A DNA stretch of 64,000 nucleotides, from positions 1-64,000 of the forward strand of contig VWPU01012204.1 in assembly GCA_013398955.1 (NCBI GenBank). Direction: 5' to 3'. Position numbers and translations under genes: made by a program. Each line of letters starts with the position of its first letter. Positions within the stretch are counted from its first letter, which is position 1. A model generated the notes under the pieces. The model did no database searches. It was not told the DNA's origin and worked only from the letters and a program-made list of their open reading frames with translations. The DNA comes from Callaeas wilsoni (lineage: Eukaryota > Chordata > Aves > Passeriformes > Callaeidae). Of this stretch, positions 1-12,674 are shown piece by piece.

Positions 1-3000
1 GTGGGAGCTGTCCCCACACGTGCTGGGGCTCGAGGAAGAGGCCCAAGCCAGAGAAGACTTTCTGTGGCTCCGGGGGGAAGAGCTGCAGGGGCGACAGGAA
101 TGGCCTCATCTGAAGTACCTGCGGACCCAGGTGGCCCCCGCGTCGGGCTCTGTGTCCCCAAGGAGCCTGAGGGCTGCTGCTTTGCAGGAAGGGGCTCAGG
201 CTTTACCAGCACGAGCACACTGATGAGTGTTACTACAGCTCTGCGTGCATCTACGCGTTTGTTTTGGGACAAACACTCAAGTCGACACTCCAGCAAAGTG
301 TTACAAACAAAACCCAGGAATTTATATGCAATGGAGAATGAAAAGGGACAACGGTGCAGTTCGTGTCACTTGACACCTTCCAAAGCCACAAAAATCAGGA
401 AGAAGCTGCAGGAGCCTGCAATTCAAATCTTAGAAGAAAAAATACCAGGGAATGAGTTAATCTTTAAGTTCATGAATAGTATTCAAAAGGACAGATTAAA
501 AGCAGTCATGTGGAGGTAGCATCTTCAATATGATACTATTTTTTGCAGCTCTAGGGAGTCCCCTCAGTAGAAGCTTCTCCTCAAATCTGTATTTCCCATT
601 TCTGGAGTGCATTTCAAACACTCTGGGTCACATCCTTCAAAGGTGTAAAGCTGATGGAGGAAGATGGGAGATGGTTCATTTACACTGACTTGGATTTGAA
701 CATATACATGAATTTTCTCACCATACCCTCCAGTCATGCTTGTGCATGAATTCAGTCACACAAACAGTAACTTCATTTTCACTTCTATTTCAGTGTTAGC
801 AAAAATAGTTTCCCAAATTTCTCTTCCTATTACCTCTTACAAGATTGGAATTTTCCAAAACTGCTAACAAAACAAATGCTGTAAAAAGATACTGACCATT
901 ATACTTTAAAAAGTGTCTACAGTTTCTTAATACCATGGCTTTCTAAAAAACGGATATAATTTATGCCCAGTGTAAAGTCTCTTTATGCAACCGTTGACAT
1001 GTGAGAAACTCCTACCTGAAGCAAAAGAAGCAGGCGTTTAAAGCCCTTGGGTCAAACCAGATTTCTACCAGCTGACAGTATATTTCAAGGCACACAGACA
1101 TAGATGAATGGAGATGCTTCCTGATGGAAATTTCCAAATGTAGGAACGTGGAGTTAGGTTCATAATTCTATTCAGAGATCCCCAATTAAATCTCACGTCT
1201 TACATCAGTGTGCCCCTTCATTCTGATCGAGCGAATTTTGCAAGAGAGTTTATAGACCAATTTGACATTATTCCACTCAGCTTTCAGGATGCTGCTTAAG
1301 GTCCTCTGCACTTTCCTCAGCATGGGTGCTGGTGGGGATTTTAGAGCTGTAAAATATTTCAGCTCTGCACACAGAAGTCACACTTCAGGAACAAATGACA
1401 GCCCCTGCAGGAAGAGGCTCTGCCCCATAACCTCTGTCCCTGGTCTCAGGGGTGTCACCATGCAGCACAGCACACCTGTGCAAGCAAGGTGCCCTGGCTG
1501 CAGGGAGTCAAGGTAGTCTTCCTCCTGTTCTTTGACATGCCACAATGATCTTGAAGGTGCAGGATAGTGTTTTGCCAAGGAATTTTCCTCAGACACCTGA
1601 ATGGGCACATTGAGATCGAGATGCTTAAACGCAGCTCTCTAGCAGGGACCTCGTGCACAGAACTGACAGACCGAGATCCTGTGGGAATCACAAGGACTCT
1701 TGTGCTGATTCCAGCTGGGATTGAAGGGAACTGGCACCCGTACAGACTGCTGGCATTTCACAGACACCCGAGTGGGTCTCCCTGATGCAGTAACTGTGGG
1801 ACAGGTAAATCTCAGACGTCTTTAGGGCCCAAGCCACCCAGCTGAAGTTGTTGAACCGCTTGGTCCTTGTGCTGTAGGGGAGCCATGCATGCAAGGCAAC
1901 CGTGCAACGAGCACTGAGGGCAAGGCAGCGCTCAGCCTGCCGGTCAGAGCCACGTCCTGAGCAAGAACTACCGAGGTCCTGAAGGCCTGAGTTGTGCCTT
2001 GCTGCCACCCACGGCTCCACATAAATTTAACACACTGGAAACCACTTAAACTACAGATCAGCAAGGCAGAAAAGAAATCAGGATCTTGGGTAAAAACATC
2101 AACGAATCTGAGTTTTAAGTCAGCAATACTGTCATACTGTAACCCAGCAGCGAGCTGGTCCTGCGGGAGCTGAGCATAAGGAGGCAGCTGTAGAACCACT
2201 GATTGTCAGTCAGGTGACGTTTCCTCCTTTTGAAGTGAGTGCCTGAAATTCAAACCCCAGACAAGTGCCTCTTAGCTGTCCCTTGACCACTCACTGGGGA
2301 CTTAACCCAGTTCCCCAGAGCTGAAAGGAAGAGCTCTGAAGTCAAGGCTTGAACGAGAGCATCCCCTGATGGCTCCACACAAGACACGCTGAGCCTGCTC
2401 CCCTGCATGCCACAAGTCTTGGCCTAGGGATAAACTTACCCATAACAGATACCTGGTTCCTCACAGGTAAGCTTTCACCTTGAAAAATCCTACATATAAC
2501 ATATAACATTTGTTATAAGCCACTCAGAATGCTTACTTCCATTTTTGATGGGCTGGAGAGCAGAAAAATCAAGGTCTTCTCAGTTCTAGCTTGATTTCTG
2601 AGGTTTGCAACTCCTGAAGCCGTGGCCCCATGCAGCACACACCACCTCCTCCACGTAGCACACCTGTGGAGATCAGCTGCCAGAGGGAAAATCCCCTAAA
2701 ACCAGACACTGGTGTCTGCTGCCTGTAGCACTGAAGTCGGCTCAGGGCACCCAGGACCTCAGGGGCAATATGCCTCATGCTTCATCCTAGGACTTCATCA
2801 TTTATCCTCTGTAATACTGACCCTTCTCTCTTCTGCTCTTCCAGATTGTTTCTCTGCTCTGAGGAGCATGGAAGCTCTTCTCCCATCCAGGAGATATCCA
2901 CCACCAGAGGCCATCCAGCTGCCTTTTTCCAGCCTGCTCTGCCCACGGCGGCAAGGGGTCCGAGACAAAGCACGTGTGGCAGAACAGGGCTGCTGCTCCC

Positions 3001-3945
3001 TTGGCAAGGATGCCTGTGCTCCTGAGTCCAGAGGTGTGTGCACTCCTGAGTATTCCGGCTGCTAAACTTCCAAGGGAAGCATGTAATCACGTCCATGTTC
3101 TTCAGGGATCTTCTTCTGAATTGTTTTGGGGGTTTTCCTCGTGGCCTGTTCTTTGCTTGACATTCTCGAGCGCTGATCGGCTACTAACACTGCTGGGAAA
3201 TGCGAGGCTTTGGAAGCAATCTCCCTAATCTTGTTTCTCTGCTACCCTCTGGCACAGAAGGTCTAGATTTTTAGGTATTAAGAGCTAATAACCCAATTTG
3301 CTGATGTGGAGAGGCAGGAATGCTTGGACGAGGGTGTCAAAAGATTAAAGACAATCCCTGCAGCGATTAGCCTTAAGAGTCTATGGAGGTCAACGGAGAT
3401 GTGCCAGCAGTGAATCCACCACTGTCAAAAGGCATCCAGAAGCAGAGAATCGGGGTCAGACCTCATGCTGCCCCTCTTTGATGTGGACTGCACAGAAGCG
3501 ATTAGGGAAGCTCTTACACCACCGTAGCAGATGCTGGGATCTGGCTTCCTAGCGCTTGTCCGTGCCGCCTGACAGAGCTGCTGCTCGCTGTGATCCCTTG
3601 CAAGCCCCGGGCCCGTGACAGCCGGCCGGCAGCGCGCCGCGTCAGCCCTCTGGATCAGCTGCAGCCAGACGCCGTGGAACCCCCTGGCACGCTGCTCCTG
3701 GTTTGCAGCAGCTGCCCTCGGAGCCGAGGAGGGGCCTTCTGGAGCCTGCTGGGGTCCTCTCCAGGAGGGGCTGTGCCCCTGATACTACTGCTCAGCAAAC
3801 CCTCAACGCGACTTCAAATCAGCCCCGTGGAAACATAGCAGGATCTCACGCCGAAGCAAGAGAAATGACCAACCGCTGGCCACTGTTACAGGAAGCAGTG
3901 AACTCAGGTGGAGGTCTGGGACAGATTTTCAGGGAATCAGGCTGG

Positions 3946-3951
3946 CTGTAG
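3946..3951. repeat. Target-site duplication, left copy (ctgtag)
   Basis: This 6-bp sequence is identical to 4683-4688 and directly abuts the LTR end. Confidence 0.8.
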
Positions 3952-4035
3952 TGTGGGATCTTCGTCTTGGTTGGTTTGGACGGTCGGGACGGCTACAGAT
4001 GAGAGATCTCTGAGGGTGGGTCTCAGAGTATGTAG

Positions 4036-4041
4036 TTTATT
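4036..4041 (-). terminator. LTR polyadenylation signal (AATAAA on minus strand)
   Basis: AATAAA on the minus strand lies within the solo LTR, followed by CTACATACTCTGAG. Position and spacing to the LTR 3' end are as expected for the retroviral R region. It has the same orientation as SLC24A3. Confidence 0.55.
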
Positions 4042-4102
4042 TATGAAGGGCATGGGTACAGTGGCCCTGCTTGGAGCTGCCAGCTGCAGCTCGAGGCAGG
4101 CC

Positions 4103-4272
4103 AGAAAAGTAAGAGAGCAAGAGAAGCAAGGGTAAGAGCAAGAGAGAGTAAGGGCGAGGGGAAGTAGTGGAAGTAGTAAAAGGAGAGGGAAAAGAGAGAA
4201 GGAAAAGAGAGGGAAAAGAGGGAAAGGAGAGAAGGACAAGAGAGGGGAAAAAACAGCAAAGAAGAGAGCGAG
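4103..4272. repeat. Purine-rich (GA) low-complexity tract inside the LTR
   Basis: The plus strand is almost all A and G over about 170 nt, with repeated units like gggaaaagag and aagagagag. The minus strand is correspondingly C/T-rich. It is part of the LTR rather than an independent microsatellite. Confidence 0.8.
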
Positions 4273-4682
4273 GTTCTCGTTCACAATACAATAAATCTTC
4301 TTCTGTGTTGAATATTCTAATCTCCACTAACCAACCTAGTACAAGATACAAATCCTATAGTATTTCCATACAGCCTATAAGAATTGTTACATTACCATAC
4401 TGCATTACATTTCAAACTCTAGAAACTCCTCTTTGGACCCCTGCTGGCAAGCTAGCAGGGTCTGCTCTGCCCTTTGGACCTGTCTGCAGGCCGAGGGTAT
4501 TGTTAAACAGAGAGGGGATTACCTTCTGCCGGCCATCCCTTTGTTTTCCAGTTGTTCAGTAACTAAGGCTTGGTATCTCAAAGCTTGCTTTCATTTCAAT
4601 CTCACTTAGAGTTTCCCTATTCTCAGCATCTTTTGCCAGGCAATCATATTTATAAGGCTTTCCTGTTTCATCTTCCCCAACA

Positions 4683-4688
4683 CTGTAG
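4683..4688. repeat. Target-site duplication, right copy (ctgtag)
   Basis: This 6-bp sequence is identical to 3946-3951 and directly abuts the TG end of the LTR. Confidence 0.8.
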
Positions 4689-4802
4689 TTTGCAGTTAAT
4701 CCATGTCTTATGCATTTAGAAGTATACAAAAATAAAAAGGGCTCTACCTCAGGTACCAGCTCTCATCCAGGAAGAGGGTGGGAAGACAAAAGCCAGCAGC
4801 GG

Positions 4803-4908
4803 TTCGAAGAATCACGGAACTGTTAATGTAGGAAAAGCCCCCAAAGTTCACCGAGCCCAACCGTCCCCCCAAGGCAACCGCTAGCCCACGTGCCCACGTG
4901 CCACATCT
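4803..4908 (-). mobile_element. CR1 LINE 3' fragment, minus strand
   Basis: The plus strand reads like the reverse complement of a CR1 3' end: tcgaagaatcacggaactg, then gtaggaaaagcc, aaagttcaccgagcccaacc, and ccacgtgccacatct. It is diverged from the consensus I remember and has short gaps. It lies about 120 bp from the solo LTR. Confidence 0.7.
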
Positions 4909-4974
4909 GCCCTGGGATGGGCCGCAGCAGAGCACATCAGCTGAAGTATCGGAGCCACCGCCGAAGAGAGGAGG

Positions 4975-5065
4975 CCGGGAGAAGCTGCAGGACACGCGCG
5001 CGTTGTGCCGCTCGCCCAGCCGGACGCGGCCGTGCGCGGCTCCCGGGTGCTGCGCGGATCCCGCT
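4975..5065. promoter_or_regulatory. Small CpG-rich patch
   Basis: The patch contains dense CpG (for example gacacgcgcgcgttgtgcc and ccggacgcggccgtgcgcgg) directly beside the CR1 fragment. No promoter element or transcript start can be assigned. Confidence 0.3.
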
Positions 5066-8000
5066 CCCTCGTCTCTCCAAACGCAACGCCAGGAGCTACA
5101 CCGCTGGGATTTGTTTCAAAACAGCCTGCTGCGCTCACACTGTCTACGATCCCTGAAAAGCCAAACAGCCCTGGCTGCCTTTGGAGAACCTGCCGGGGCC
5201 TGATGTTCCAGGACAGCCCTGACAGAGACCGATCTCTCAGGGATTCTCTGTTTCCCTCGACAGGGCACAAGCTCTGCCTTTAAACTTTGCAGCTGATTAT
5301 TTTGCTCAGCTCAGGTAATTCCAAGGACCTGGCCACCTGCCTGCTCATTCTCACTGGTCATGGTATCAGTGAAGCATCACAGATTAATGTGAGAATGTGA
5401 AAGTCCCTTCCTTGTATTCATCTTTACATTAAATTAGGCTGCAGATCCATCTGTGGCTGTCAGCAAGAAGCCACTGCAGAGCCTCTGCACCTATCCTGGC
5501 AGGCACACACAGGACTTGGTATGGTTTGGAGGGTGGTGGGCTCCTGGTGGCACTTCTGACACATCCATAATTCAGGCAGAGAATCGGCCAAGCAGGTCCA
5601 ACAGGATCTCAGAGGTGCCATCTCCCAGCACAGCAGGAGTGCTGATCCCACACCCCCTCCCGGCACACCAAGCCACTCTGCCACAGCAGACCTTTTAGAC
5701 AGATTTCTGCATGGAAAGCCTGTGCAGGGCCCTGGGAAAGCCAGCAGGCAGCCAGCATCAGCCAGAGGCCCCCGTGCTGGGACTGACAGCACAGCAGTGT
5801 GTCCTGGACCAAGCGACACTCCCTCGATACCCCACGGTCATGTCCGAATATCCCAGGACACTATGAGTACCCAGCTTAGTCTCCAGACCACGATCTTGGC
5901 CAAAGAACCCCAGGGTCCCATGATGCAGCATTCAGGCTTGCCTGAGGCTTTGACCAATACTAACCACCACTCCCAGCTTCAGCAAAGCACCAAATACGAG
6001 CACAGGTCAGGCCAAAGAAAAATCCAGGCCTTGAAATACCCATCTCTCTCAGATGGTTAAAGCAGCCATGATCTGAGAGGCCCGCTGTGAGGAAAGCCTC
6101 CTTCCAATTACTGGCCCCCTAATTTTACCTCTGGTCTGCCATTCTCTCCAGAATGTCACTCTGGCTCCCAGTGCGTACACTGCGCACCGACTCCATCTAT
6201 TCTCATTACTTCCCCAAGAATATTTGCTTTTTTAAGCCTCTCTTGATATTTTCATCACTGCTGCAGCAATCTGTCTCTGTGACATTATCAGAATGGAAAC
6301 AGTGGACACTCTCCAAACCCCAGGACAAAGCCAAAAATATTTCCCTGCTCAACTGGTAGTCATAATCATCCATGAGTTATTTGGACCAGCGTGTCTCTTT
6401 AGTTCAGATTCCCACAGAGCTGAGGCAGCAGGACCCCAAGGCCTCTGCTGGACCACAAGATCCACAGCAGAATTCAAGGACAGCTGTAGACAGGAAGGCG
6501 TGCACAGAGTAAACATATCCCAGTCTCTTCAGATTGGCCAGTCCTTGTCAGAAGTAAAAAACAGATTTTGTGATTTCCCTTGCTTTTACACTATAAATGA
6601 TTTGAGAAAAAAATCCCACAAATTGTGCCTCCACAGTATTGATCTGTGTGCTAATTTTGACAGAGAAAACCTGAAACGATGATGGTGTTTTGTGGCAGTT
6701 AGGAAGTAGCCTTGGTTTGATGCTGATGGGAATCCATTTGCAACTCTTCTGATTGCCTTGGGCAGCATCTCTGAATTAATGGTGCCTCTCTGTCCTGAAA
6801 CTCCATCCACAGCTCTGTGTCCCGGCTGCAGTCTCAGCACCTTGCAGACCGCCTGATGTTCCACAGGACAGCAGGAATGGCACTGCCAGCATCCCCCTGT
6901 GCCTTCCCTGCACCTGGGGTTTCAGGCACCACGGCCACGCCAGCAGCTCTAGGCACCCAAGGACTACAGCCTTGGCTTCTGGCACCGCTTCAGTCTGACT
7001 CATTCGTCTGTCCCACGTCTGCAACACACCCCTGCCAGCCAAAGACCAGGCTCATGGTCACTCTAAAATGCTGCCAGCACCGAAGCCCAATGTGCCCTGA
7101 GCTGTGAGAGCAGTGAACAGTCCCAACAGCTGGCATTAAGTTCTGCTTAAAGTACTTCCCCAGAGTTTTAGGTGTTTTCCACCGATGGTCACAGATCAAT
7201 GAAGAAAAAGCAACAGCATACCAACTCTCCCCTTTTAGAACTCCTCCACAGTTGAGGAGAAGAAAATAAAAGAGCTCATGAATGCAATCATAAAGCCAAA
7301 AGTCAGTAATGACTGCAGTCTGAGTTGTGAGGGAAATTAAAGCTTAAAAGATTAAGAAGCATGCAAGCTGGCTGAATGGCAGAAGTGGGGTAAAACAGAT
7401 TACAGAAGTCCCAGTTGCTTCATTAGAAAACGTTCTACCAGGTTATTAAACTCTGTTTAGTGTCCTTGTCAGTACTCCTAACACTATTTTCCACGGACAT
7501 AACCCACGGCAGCTGGTAATTCCGAGAGGCGCCTCGGCTGGCTCAAGGGTTCCGTGACCCGGGTAAAGGAGAGAGTGCTGGACTGAGTTCACTTCCTGAG
7601 GTGAAAGAATCCCACCGGAACAGGAGGAGGCAGGTCAGAGAGTCAGAGTAGTCCTTTTCCGCTCCAGTGAGTGGAGGAATGATGCCTCGCCACCAACCAG
7701 ACCCCTTGACAGAACAAACAACTGGAAGAACATCTGTGGCACAACCCAGCATTCCTGGTCCCCTGCTCCACCCAGAGAAGCCTGCCTGTTTCTGGGGAAA
7801 TGTAAAATAGAGAAACTTGGGCTTAACTGAAAAACACAGCAGTTAAATACTAATTAACAAATCAAGCCATGCACATTCAGAATTACAGAGTAATGCCGGG
7901 GAGACTTGCAGCTCATGGTTGTACTGCTCTCACACAAGCACTTCTCACCCTCCATCCTCCTCCGCAGCGCTGCAAAAGGCTGTGGGTCAGTGCTGGGAGA

Positions 8001-9770
8001 GGACAGAGCGGGCCTGGGTGGCGAGGAGGGAGCAGCAGAGCTGCAAAAACAAGACGAATCTGGATGGGGGAATGTCCAAAACCGAACAAACTCTGCTTGT
8101 GCTGGCTTGAATGAGAGCTGAATTAAGCAAGGGCTGCTTCCGAGAATGCCGCGTCCTCGCCGCCAAGGACGGTGAGAGGGCAGGGGAAGGAGGGGAGAGC
8201 CTGTGAAGCACAAACACGAGCGTGAGAGGAGACAGGACAGAGCGACCAAGGCCTGGAGGGGACCCCAGGCTAAGGTCAAGCTCCCCACACACAGCTGGCT
8301 TGCAAGCATGGAAAAAGCCTGACACAATCCATCACAGCGCAGACAGCAGCCTCCTCGCTGCTATCCAGCGTGAGTCCCTGTGAATGCTGCTGGACTACCG
8401 TCTGACGGGCTGCGTCTGCTGCCATTTCATCCTCCCTCACTGCTCTCTTACCTCCTCGTTCCCCCTCTGCCAGAAGGAAGCAAAGCAGACTCAGCAGCTA
8501 AAGAACAACATTTGGGTTACGTGCCTTAGCATAATAACATAACTTAACACATTTGGGTTATGAGCCTACCTGCAAGGAGACGTGCTGGTGTCCCAGGTGT
8601 ATGGACACAGGAGGAAACAGCTGCAGACACATCCAACCTGCACTGCACAGGCACAGCTCCTAACATACTTCCATCTACTAAACCATCTACAGCTTAAAAA
8701 TTGTATCTACCGCCTGCATGAAATAAGAGAACTCTTCCTCTGGGTGTGTGTCCTATGCAGAATATTTAGACAGGCTGCAAGGAGAAAGAAGGAAGAGCTA
8801 CTGAGGCTCGCTGCCACAGGCACACGGGCAGCACTCGCCGTCCACGGGGAGAACTTGAGCTCTCTCTCCAAACACGCCTTGGTCAGACACCTCAACACAC
8901 ACCAGAGGCGAAAGCCCTTCTGCTTCCAGAGGTCCAGTTTAAGGTATGTTTGAGAGCCCAGATTTTCAGTGTGTGGATGCTAGTTCACAAAACCCAGCCT
9001 TTAGGGGCCGGTTCTCGTTTGGCCATCAAACACACGGGCAGCCTGCACCCACTGCCACTTTTTGAACCCCTCCAGTCCAGAATTTCTGGAGGAGATGGAA
9101 ACAGTGGACAATATGATTTCCCTTGCTGCAGAGCAGACTCCTGTACCTCAAGAGGTGCCTCCCTGGCATGGGTAACATTAGCCAGGAGAAGTCAGGCCAA
9201 GGAGACAGAGCAGAGGAGTGGGGAGAGGAGAAGGGATCACAACCACTGGAAGAAAGCTGGATGCTCAAAAGGCAGCTATGGGTGGATGCATGGCCCAGGG
9301 GAAGGATCTGCTGAAAGCTTTTCTCTCAAGCCTCAAGCGACGGAGGGGCCGTGACTAGAAGGAACACCAGCACACTGGCCAAAGCAACCAGTAAATGTTA
9401 GGAGATGCAGTTAAGCCACTTGCTTAGCTCCAGACAAGAACAGCCCCAGGGATGAGGGCACGGCTCAGGACAGAGGCGCTCTGTGTGGTGCCCTGTGGAA
9501 GGTGGGCCATGAGCCGGAGTGAGGAGAAGAAGAGGGGCTCATACGGCTCAAGGAGCTGAATGCTCCCAAGGAGAGCTGGGCTGTGTGGAGCCTGATGTGG
9601 CCACTCAAACCAAGGCCAGTCCAGCAAGGAATCCCCTGTGGAGCAGCGGGAGCAGCACCTGGAGCCAGGACCCACGAGCATGCCACAGAATGCTACGCAT
9701 CAGGGGAAAGAGCAGGCCTGTGCCAGCTCTAATTGGCCCCTAAAACGACAAGTTACTCTTTTTTGATTGA

Positions 9771-9828
9771 ATCTCTCTGTGCTTTGTTTCCCCATCTTTA
9801 AAACATCCCTTCATCTCACAGAGGTTTG
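9771..9828 (+). mobile_element. Possible MIR-like SINE remnant
   Basis: The pattern tgctttgtttccccatcttt, aaaac, then ttcatctcacagagg resembles the conserved part of MIR (cag/tttcc/catctgtaaaa ... ctcacagggttg). It is short and diverged, so a chance resemblance is possible. Confidence 0.3.
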
Positions 9829-10556
9829 GGGAAAATTAATTAACTGCTCATCAACTGCTCAGATACAATAGCGATGAGATCGGCAGAAGTTCAAGAGGAA
9901 ATTAATAATTCTGCCTCTGGAACCGGGCTTGAATAGAGCCTGGTAAATAAGGCAGAAGGGCACAGAGTGAACAATAAGGGAAAACAAAATCCTGAATAGC
10001 TGCTCGTTAAGTGAGCAAAGTCCATTCTGTGTGCAGAGGGAGGCAGGGAGCCCGTGGAGAACCCGGCAAGGGACCCCGTAATTAAAGCCTGGATAATAAT
10101 GCACACGCACCGGGGGGGCAAATTAAGGGTGCACAGGGAACCCTAACACTGCTATTTTCTAACTTTTCGGTGTTTGACTTTCCACCCTCACAAAGCACTT
10201 TTAATGCCTTTTTTAGGTGTGCAGTGTCGTACAGAGGCGTGGGCACACTTCGCTTCTCCTGTTCCAGCAGTGGGATGCGTATTCTGATTTATTCTGAAAA
10301 ATGTGCACATACAGCCAGTAAAGGCTTGGAAGAATTAACAACTAGGGCTGGTGCTCAAGCAAATGCGTACCAGCTTTTTGGGGCTGTGCAATTGTTTCTT
10401 TTTCTAAACAAGGTGCACATAACCAAAGCCAGTCCTTCCTTAAGCCAAAGAACAATACATCCAACACAGCGCATACAAACTACAACTTAATTTAAAAAAA
10501 CCCACATATCCTGGAGAGACCTGGGCAGTATTTTACAACTCAACTGTTTACCAGTC

Positions 10557-10708
10557 AAAAAAAGGAAAAAAATTTCCAAAAAACAAACAAACAAAAAACC
10601 CCAAACGAAACCAAAACAAAAACAAAAGAAAACAACCAAAAAAACCGCAACCAAACAAAAACTCCAACAACAACAACAAGCAAAACAAACAAAACAAAAC
10701 CAAAAGAA
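10557..10708. repeat. A/C-rich low-complexity block
   Basis: About 150 nt are made of caaa, aaaac and caacaa-type words with only occasional G or T. The opposite strand gives spurious Phe/Leu/Cys/Val-rich open frames. Confidence 0.85.
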
Positions 10709-12570
10709 GGCTTTCTGAAAGAGTGCTGCTGGAAACACAGCAGAAGGCCCCTGTAGGTCTGAGCTCTGGGATTCCCAGCCCACAGGCAATACATCTGAAA
10801 ATCTGAGGGCTCCAGCTGCTCACTCCACAGGTCTGAGCCCCAGGAAAAAACCCCGGAGCAGAGCAAGCAGCTTTGACCAAGAGCCAGCCCCCAGGCTCAC
10901 CTGGCAACTCAGTGCTGAGATCCAGGCCCTCAGCAGAACAGAAATGTCACCAACAACCAAAATTAGCACCTATGTTAGTGCCTCTGCAGAGACACTGTTG
11001 GTAATAAAACCAAACTCCTGTTCATACTAACACAAAACAAATGATGAATCACACCACTAAAAGGGAATGACTTTTTGGTGAAAGGCTGGGAGTGGGAAAC
11101 AATGAAAAGCATGAATCGATCCAGACTTTTATCTAAAACACTGGAATTACTGGCACTGAAATTCCTAATTTGCTCACTAAAATCACAATTCCACATGGTG
11201 ACGTCAATCATGCCAGTGCTCACCCATCCTCTGAGGGTTAAACTGCAGCAAACAGCGGTTGTGTGACTTGACAAAACCACGCACAAATCACCAGCAGAGT
11301 CAAGGAAAACAAAGACGGGGCAAAGCAGTCAAAATCTCAACTCTTGGCTTGAAAGAGACTCACAGACCATGCTCAGGATGACTTGAACTTCTGGAAGCTA
11401 CCACGGCTGGAAGGCTGAAGGCATTTACAAGAGCATTTTGGCTGTGATATACCCTTCTGAAACAAAGATCTCCCACCTGTAAAAGGCCTCTGGAGAAGAC
11501 TGACATTCTCTGTCAAGCCCTGAACTCTAGCAGGCCTTTTCCACCAAAAGCTGTGGTTTGTAGCCCTCTTTTTTAGCAGGTTTGAGGCATGCAATCAATA
11601 CTGTGGAGAGCAAACATCAGAACCGGCTCCTCTGCCATCATGCTAGACAGTGAATCACCTTCACTTGCATGAAAAAAGCAGCCTGAGAAGGAAGTCCTGT
11701 TGATGGCAGGAGAACACCTCTGGGGAACAGAGCCTCATGCCCTGGGAAGGCTTTGGTCATTAAAAATCTACCTCAGTTAACTGGGTTTTCATAGTAAGAG
11801 TTCCAGCAGCACCACTGGCCCGTCGAGCACCTGCAGCTGCCAGCTGCATGTTCCACGCACATCAGGACACGTGGGTGGCTAAAAGGCGCTGCTGTGGCCT
11901 TACCCTGGGGCCTCCTCACGCTGACAGCATTCGCCTTCAGCCTGCAGAAGTTCACTGCTAATGGAAACAGAACGGGATCACGAGGAAAGCCCCATCTCTC
12001 TGCACCCCTTCCCAGACTGAGCGAGGTCCCTTCTCCTCGGCTCTCCTTCCACTGCCCTGTGTCGGTAACATGACCCTGCTTCCCCTCTTCACAAATCAGT
12101 CTGCGCAGCAACACGTCAAAGAACATTTATGAGATTGTAAAAATACCTCGCGTGTTGGCAAGTGCGAAGGTAAACGCGGATTCAGGTGTTTAATTATACA
12201 GTCAATCATGTCTGCAATTCAGACAGCAGCTCAGATCTCACAACTTAATTACTTTAATTTCAGACGAGTAGCTTGTGTTGTCGTAAGCGGTTTGACACGC
12301 TGGAGAACAGTCGCAAACTACACTAGGAGCAAACAACCAACGTTTATTCCTCTGCCCACCCACACACCTTGGGCAGCTCAAAATGCCCGAGCTGACGTTT
12401 GCTGCTCTGTTTTTCATTTCAAAAACGCGGGAGGAACAGCACGGGGCCCTATTAAAAACAACAAAACCAGAGAAATTTGTGGCAAGGCTGTGAACCTGGC
12501 ATCTGATTTCACAGTACAGCCAAGGCACGAGGTGAAGCAAGAACTGTAAGGAATCATTAAATGCTCTTAC

Positions 12571-12674
12571 CTGTCCTGCAAAAAGCCCACACACGCCAAT
12601 AATACAGAGGATGTTGAATACAGCTGAGCCCACGATGGTTCCAACGCCTACGTCTCCTTTTGTGATAAAAACAC
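12571..12674 (-). CDS. SLC24A3: SLC24A3 (NCKX3) exon, alpha-1 repeat second half
   Basis: This 104-nt exon begins with GT, which completes a glycine codon, then encodes VFITKGDVGVGTIVG, SAVFNILCIIG and VCGLFAGQ (34 codons) and ends in phase 0. On the minus strand the acceptor is cttgtttttcag and the donor CAG|gtaagag. It completes the alpha-1 repeat: GTIVGSAVFNIL is the family's second ion-binding helix motif, followed by a hydrophobic helix. The lysine in FITKGDVG fits NCKX3, whereas NCKX4 is expected to have histidine (FITHGDVG), so this is a useful paralogue marker. The next expected exon (starting about VVALSSW in human, from memory) was looked for to the left on the same strand and not found. 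The following intron is therefore at least 12.5 kb. Confidence 0.97.

Larger units (their letters stand above)
3952..4682 (-). mobile_element. Solo LTR of an avian endogenous retrovirus (ERVK-like), sense to SLC24A3
   Basis: On the minus strand this 731-bp element begins TGTTGGGGAAGATG and ends GAAGATCCCACA, so it has the TG...CA ends of a retroviral LTR. It is flanked by a perfect 6-bp direct repeat, ctgtag, at 3946-3951 and 4683-4688. A 6-bp target duplication is usual for class II (ERVK, betaretrovirus-like) elements. A polyadenylation signal AATAAA lies on the minus strand at 4041-4036, about 85 nt before the 3' end, and a long pyrimidine tract (seen as GA-rich on the plus strand) sits just upstream of that region. 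No gag, pol or env sequence is next to it, so it is a solo LTR left by recombination. The overall sequence resembles LTRs I recall from passerine genomes; the exact family name was not checked. Confidence 0.85.
1..12570 (-). other. SLC24A3: SLC24A3 intron downstream of the FAGQ exon (at least 12.57 kb visible)
   Basis: This intron starts with the donor gtaagagcat and runs to the left edge of the window without a recognisable acceptor plus exon. It holds a solo LTR (3952-4682), a minus-strand CR1 fragment (4803-4908), a possible MIR remnant (9771-9828) and an A/C-rich block (10557-10708). 1-3900, 5300-9700 and 10750-12500 show no feature I can name. CpG-rich patches occur near 3600-3640 and 4975-5065. 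Confidence 0.8.

Noticed and set aside
1..519. 172-codon open frame at the left edge
   Set aside because: No recognisable domain, no splice-site support and no similarity to the expected later SLC24A3 exons, which should be on the other strand.
3937..4351. Leu/Ser/Phe-rich minus-strand frames
   Set aside because: They translate the pyrimidine tract of the solo LTR and are not retroviral proteins.
8582..8953. Plus-strand frame with a zinc-finger-like stretch (LVRHLNTHQRRKPF)
   Set aside because: The cysteine pair required for a C2H2 finger is missing and no second finger follows, so it is a chance resemblance.
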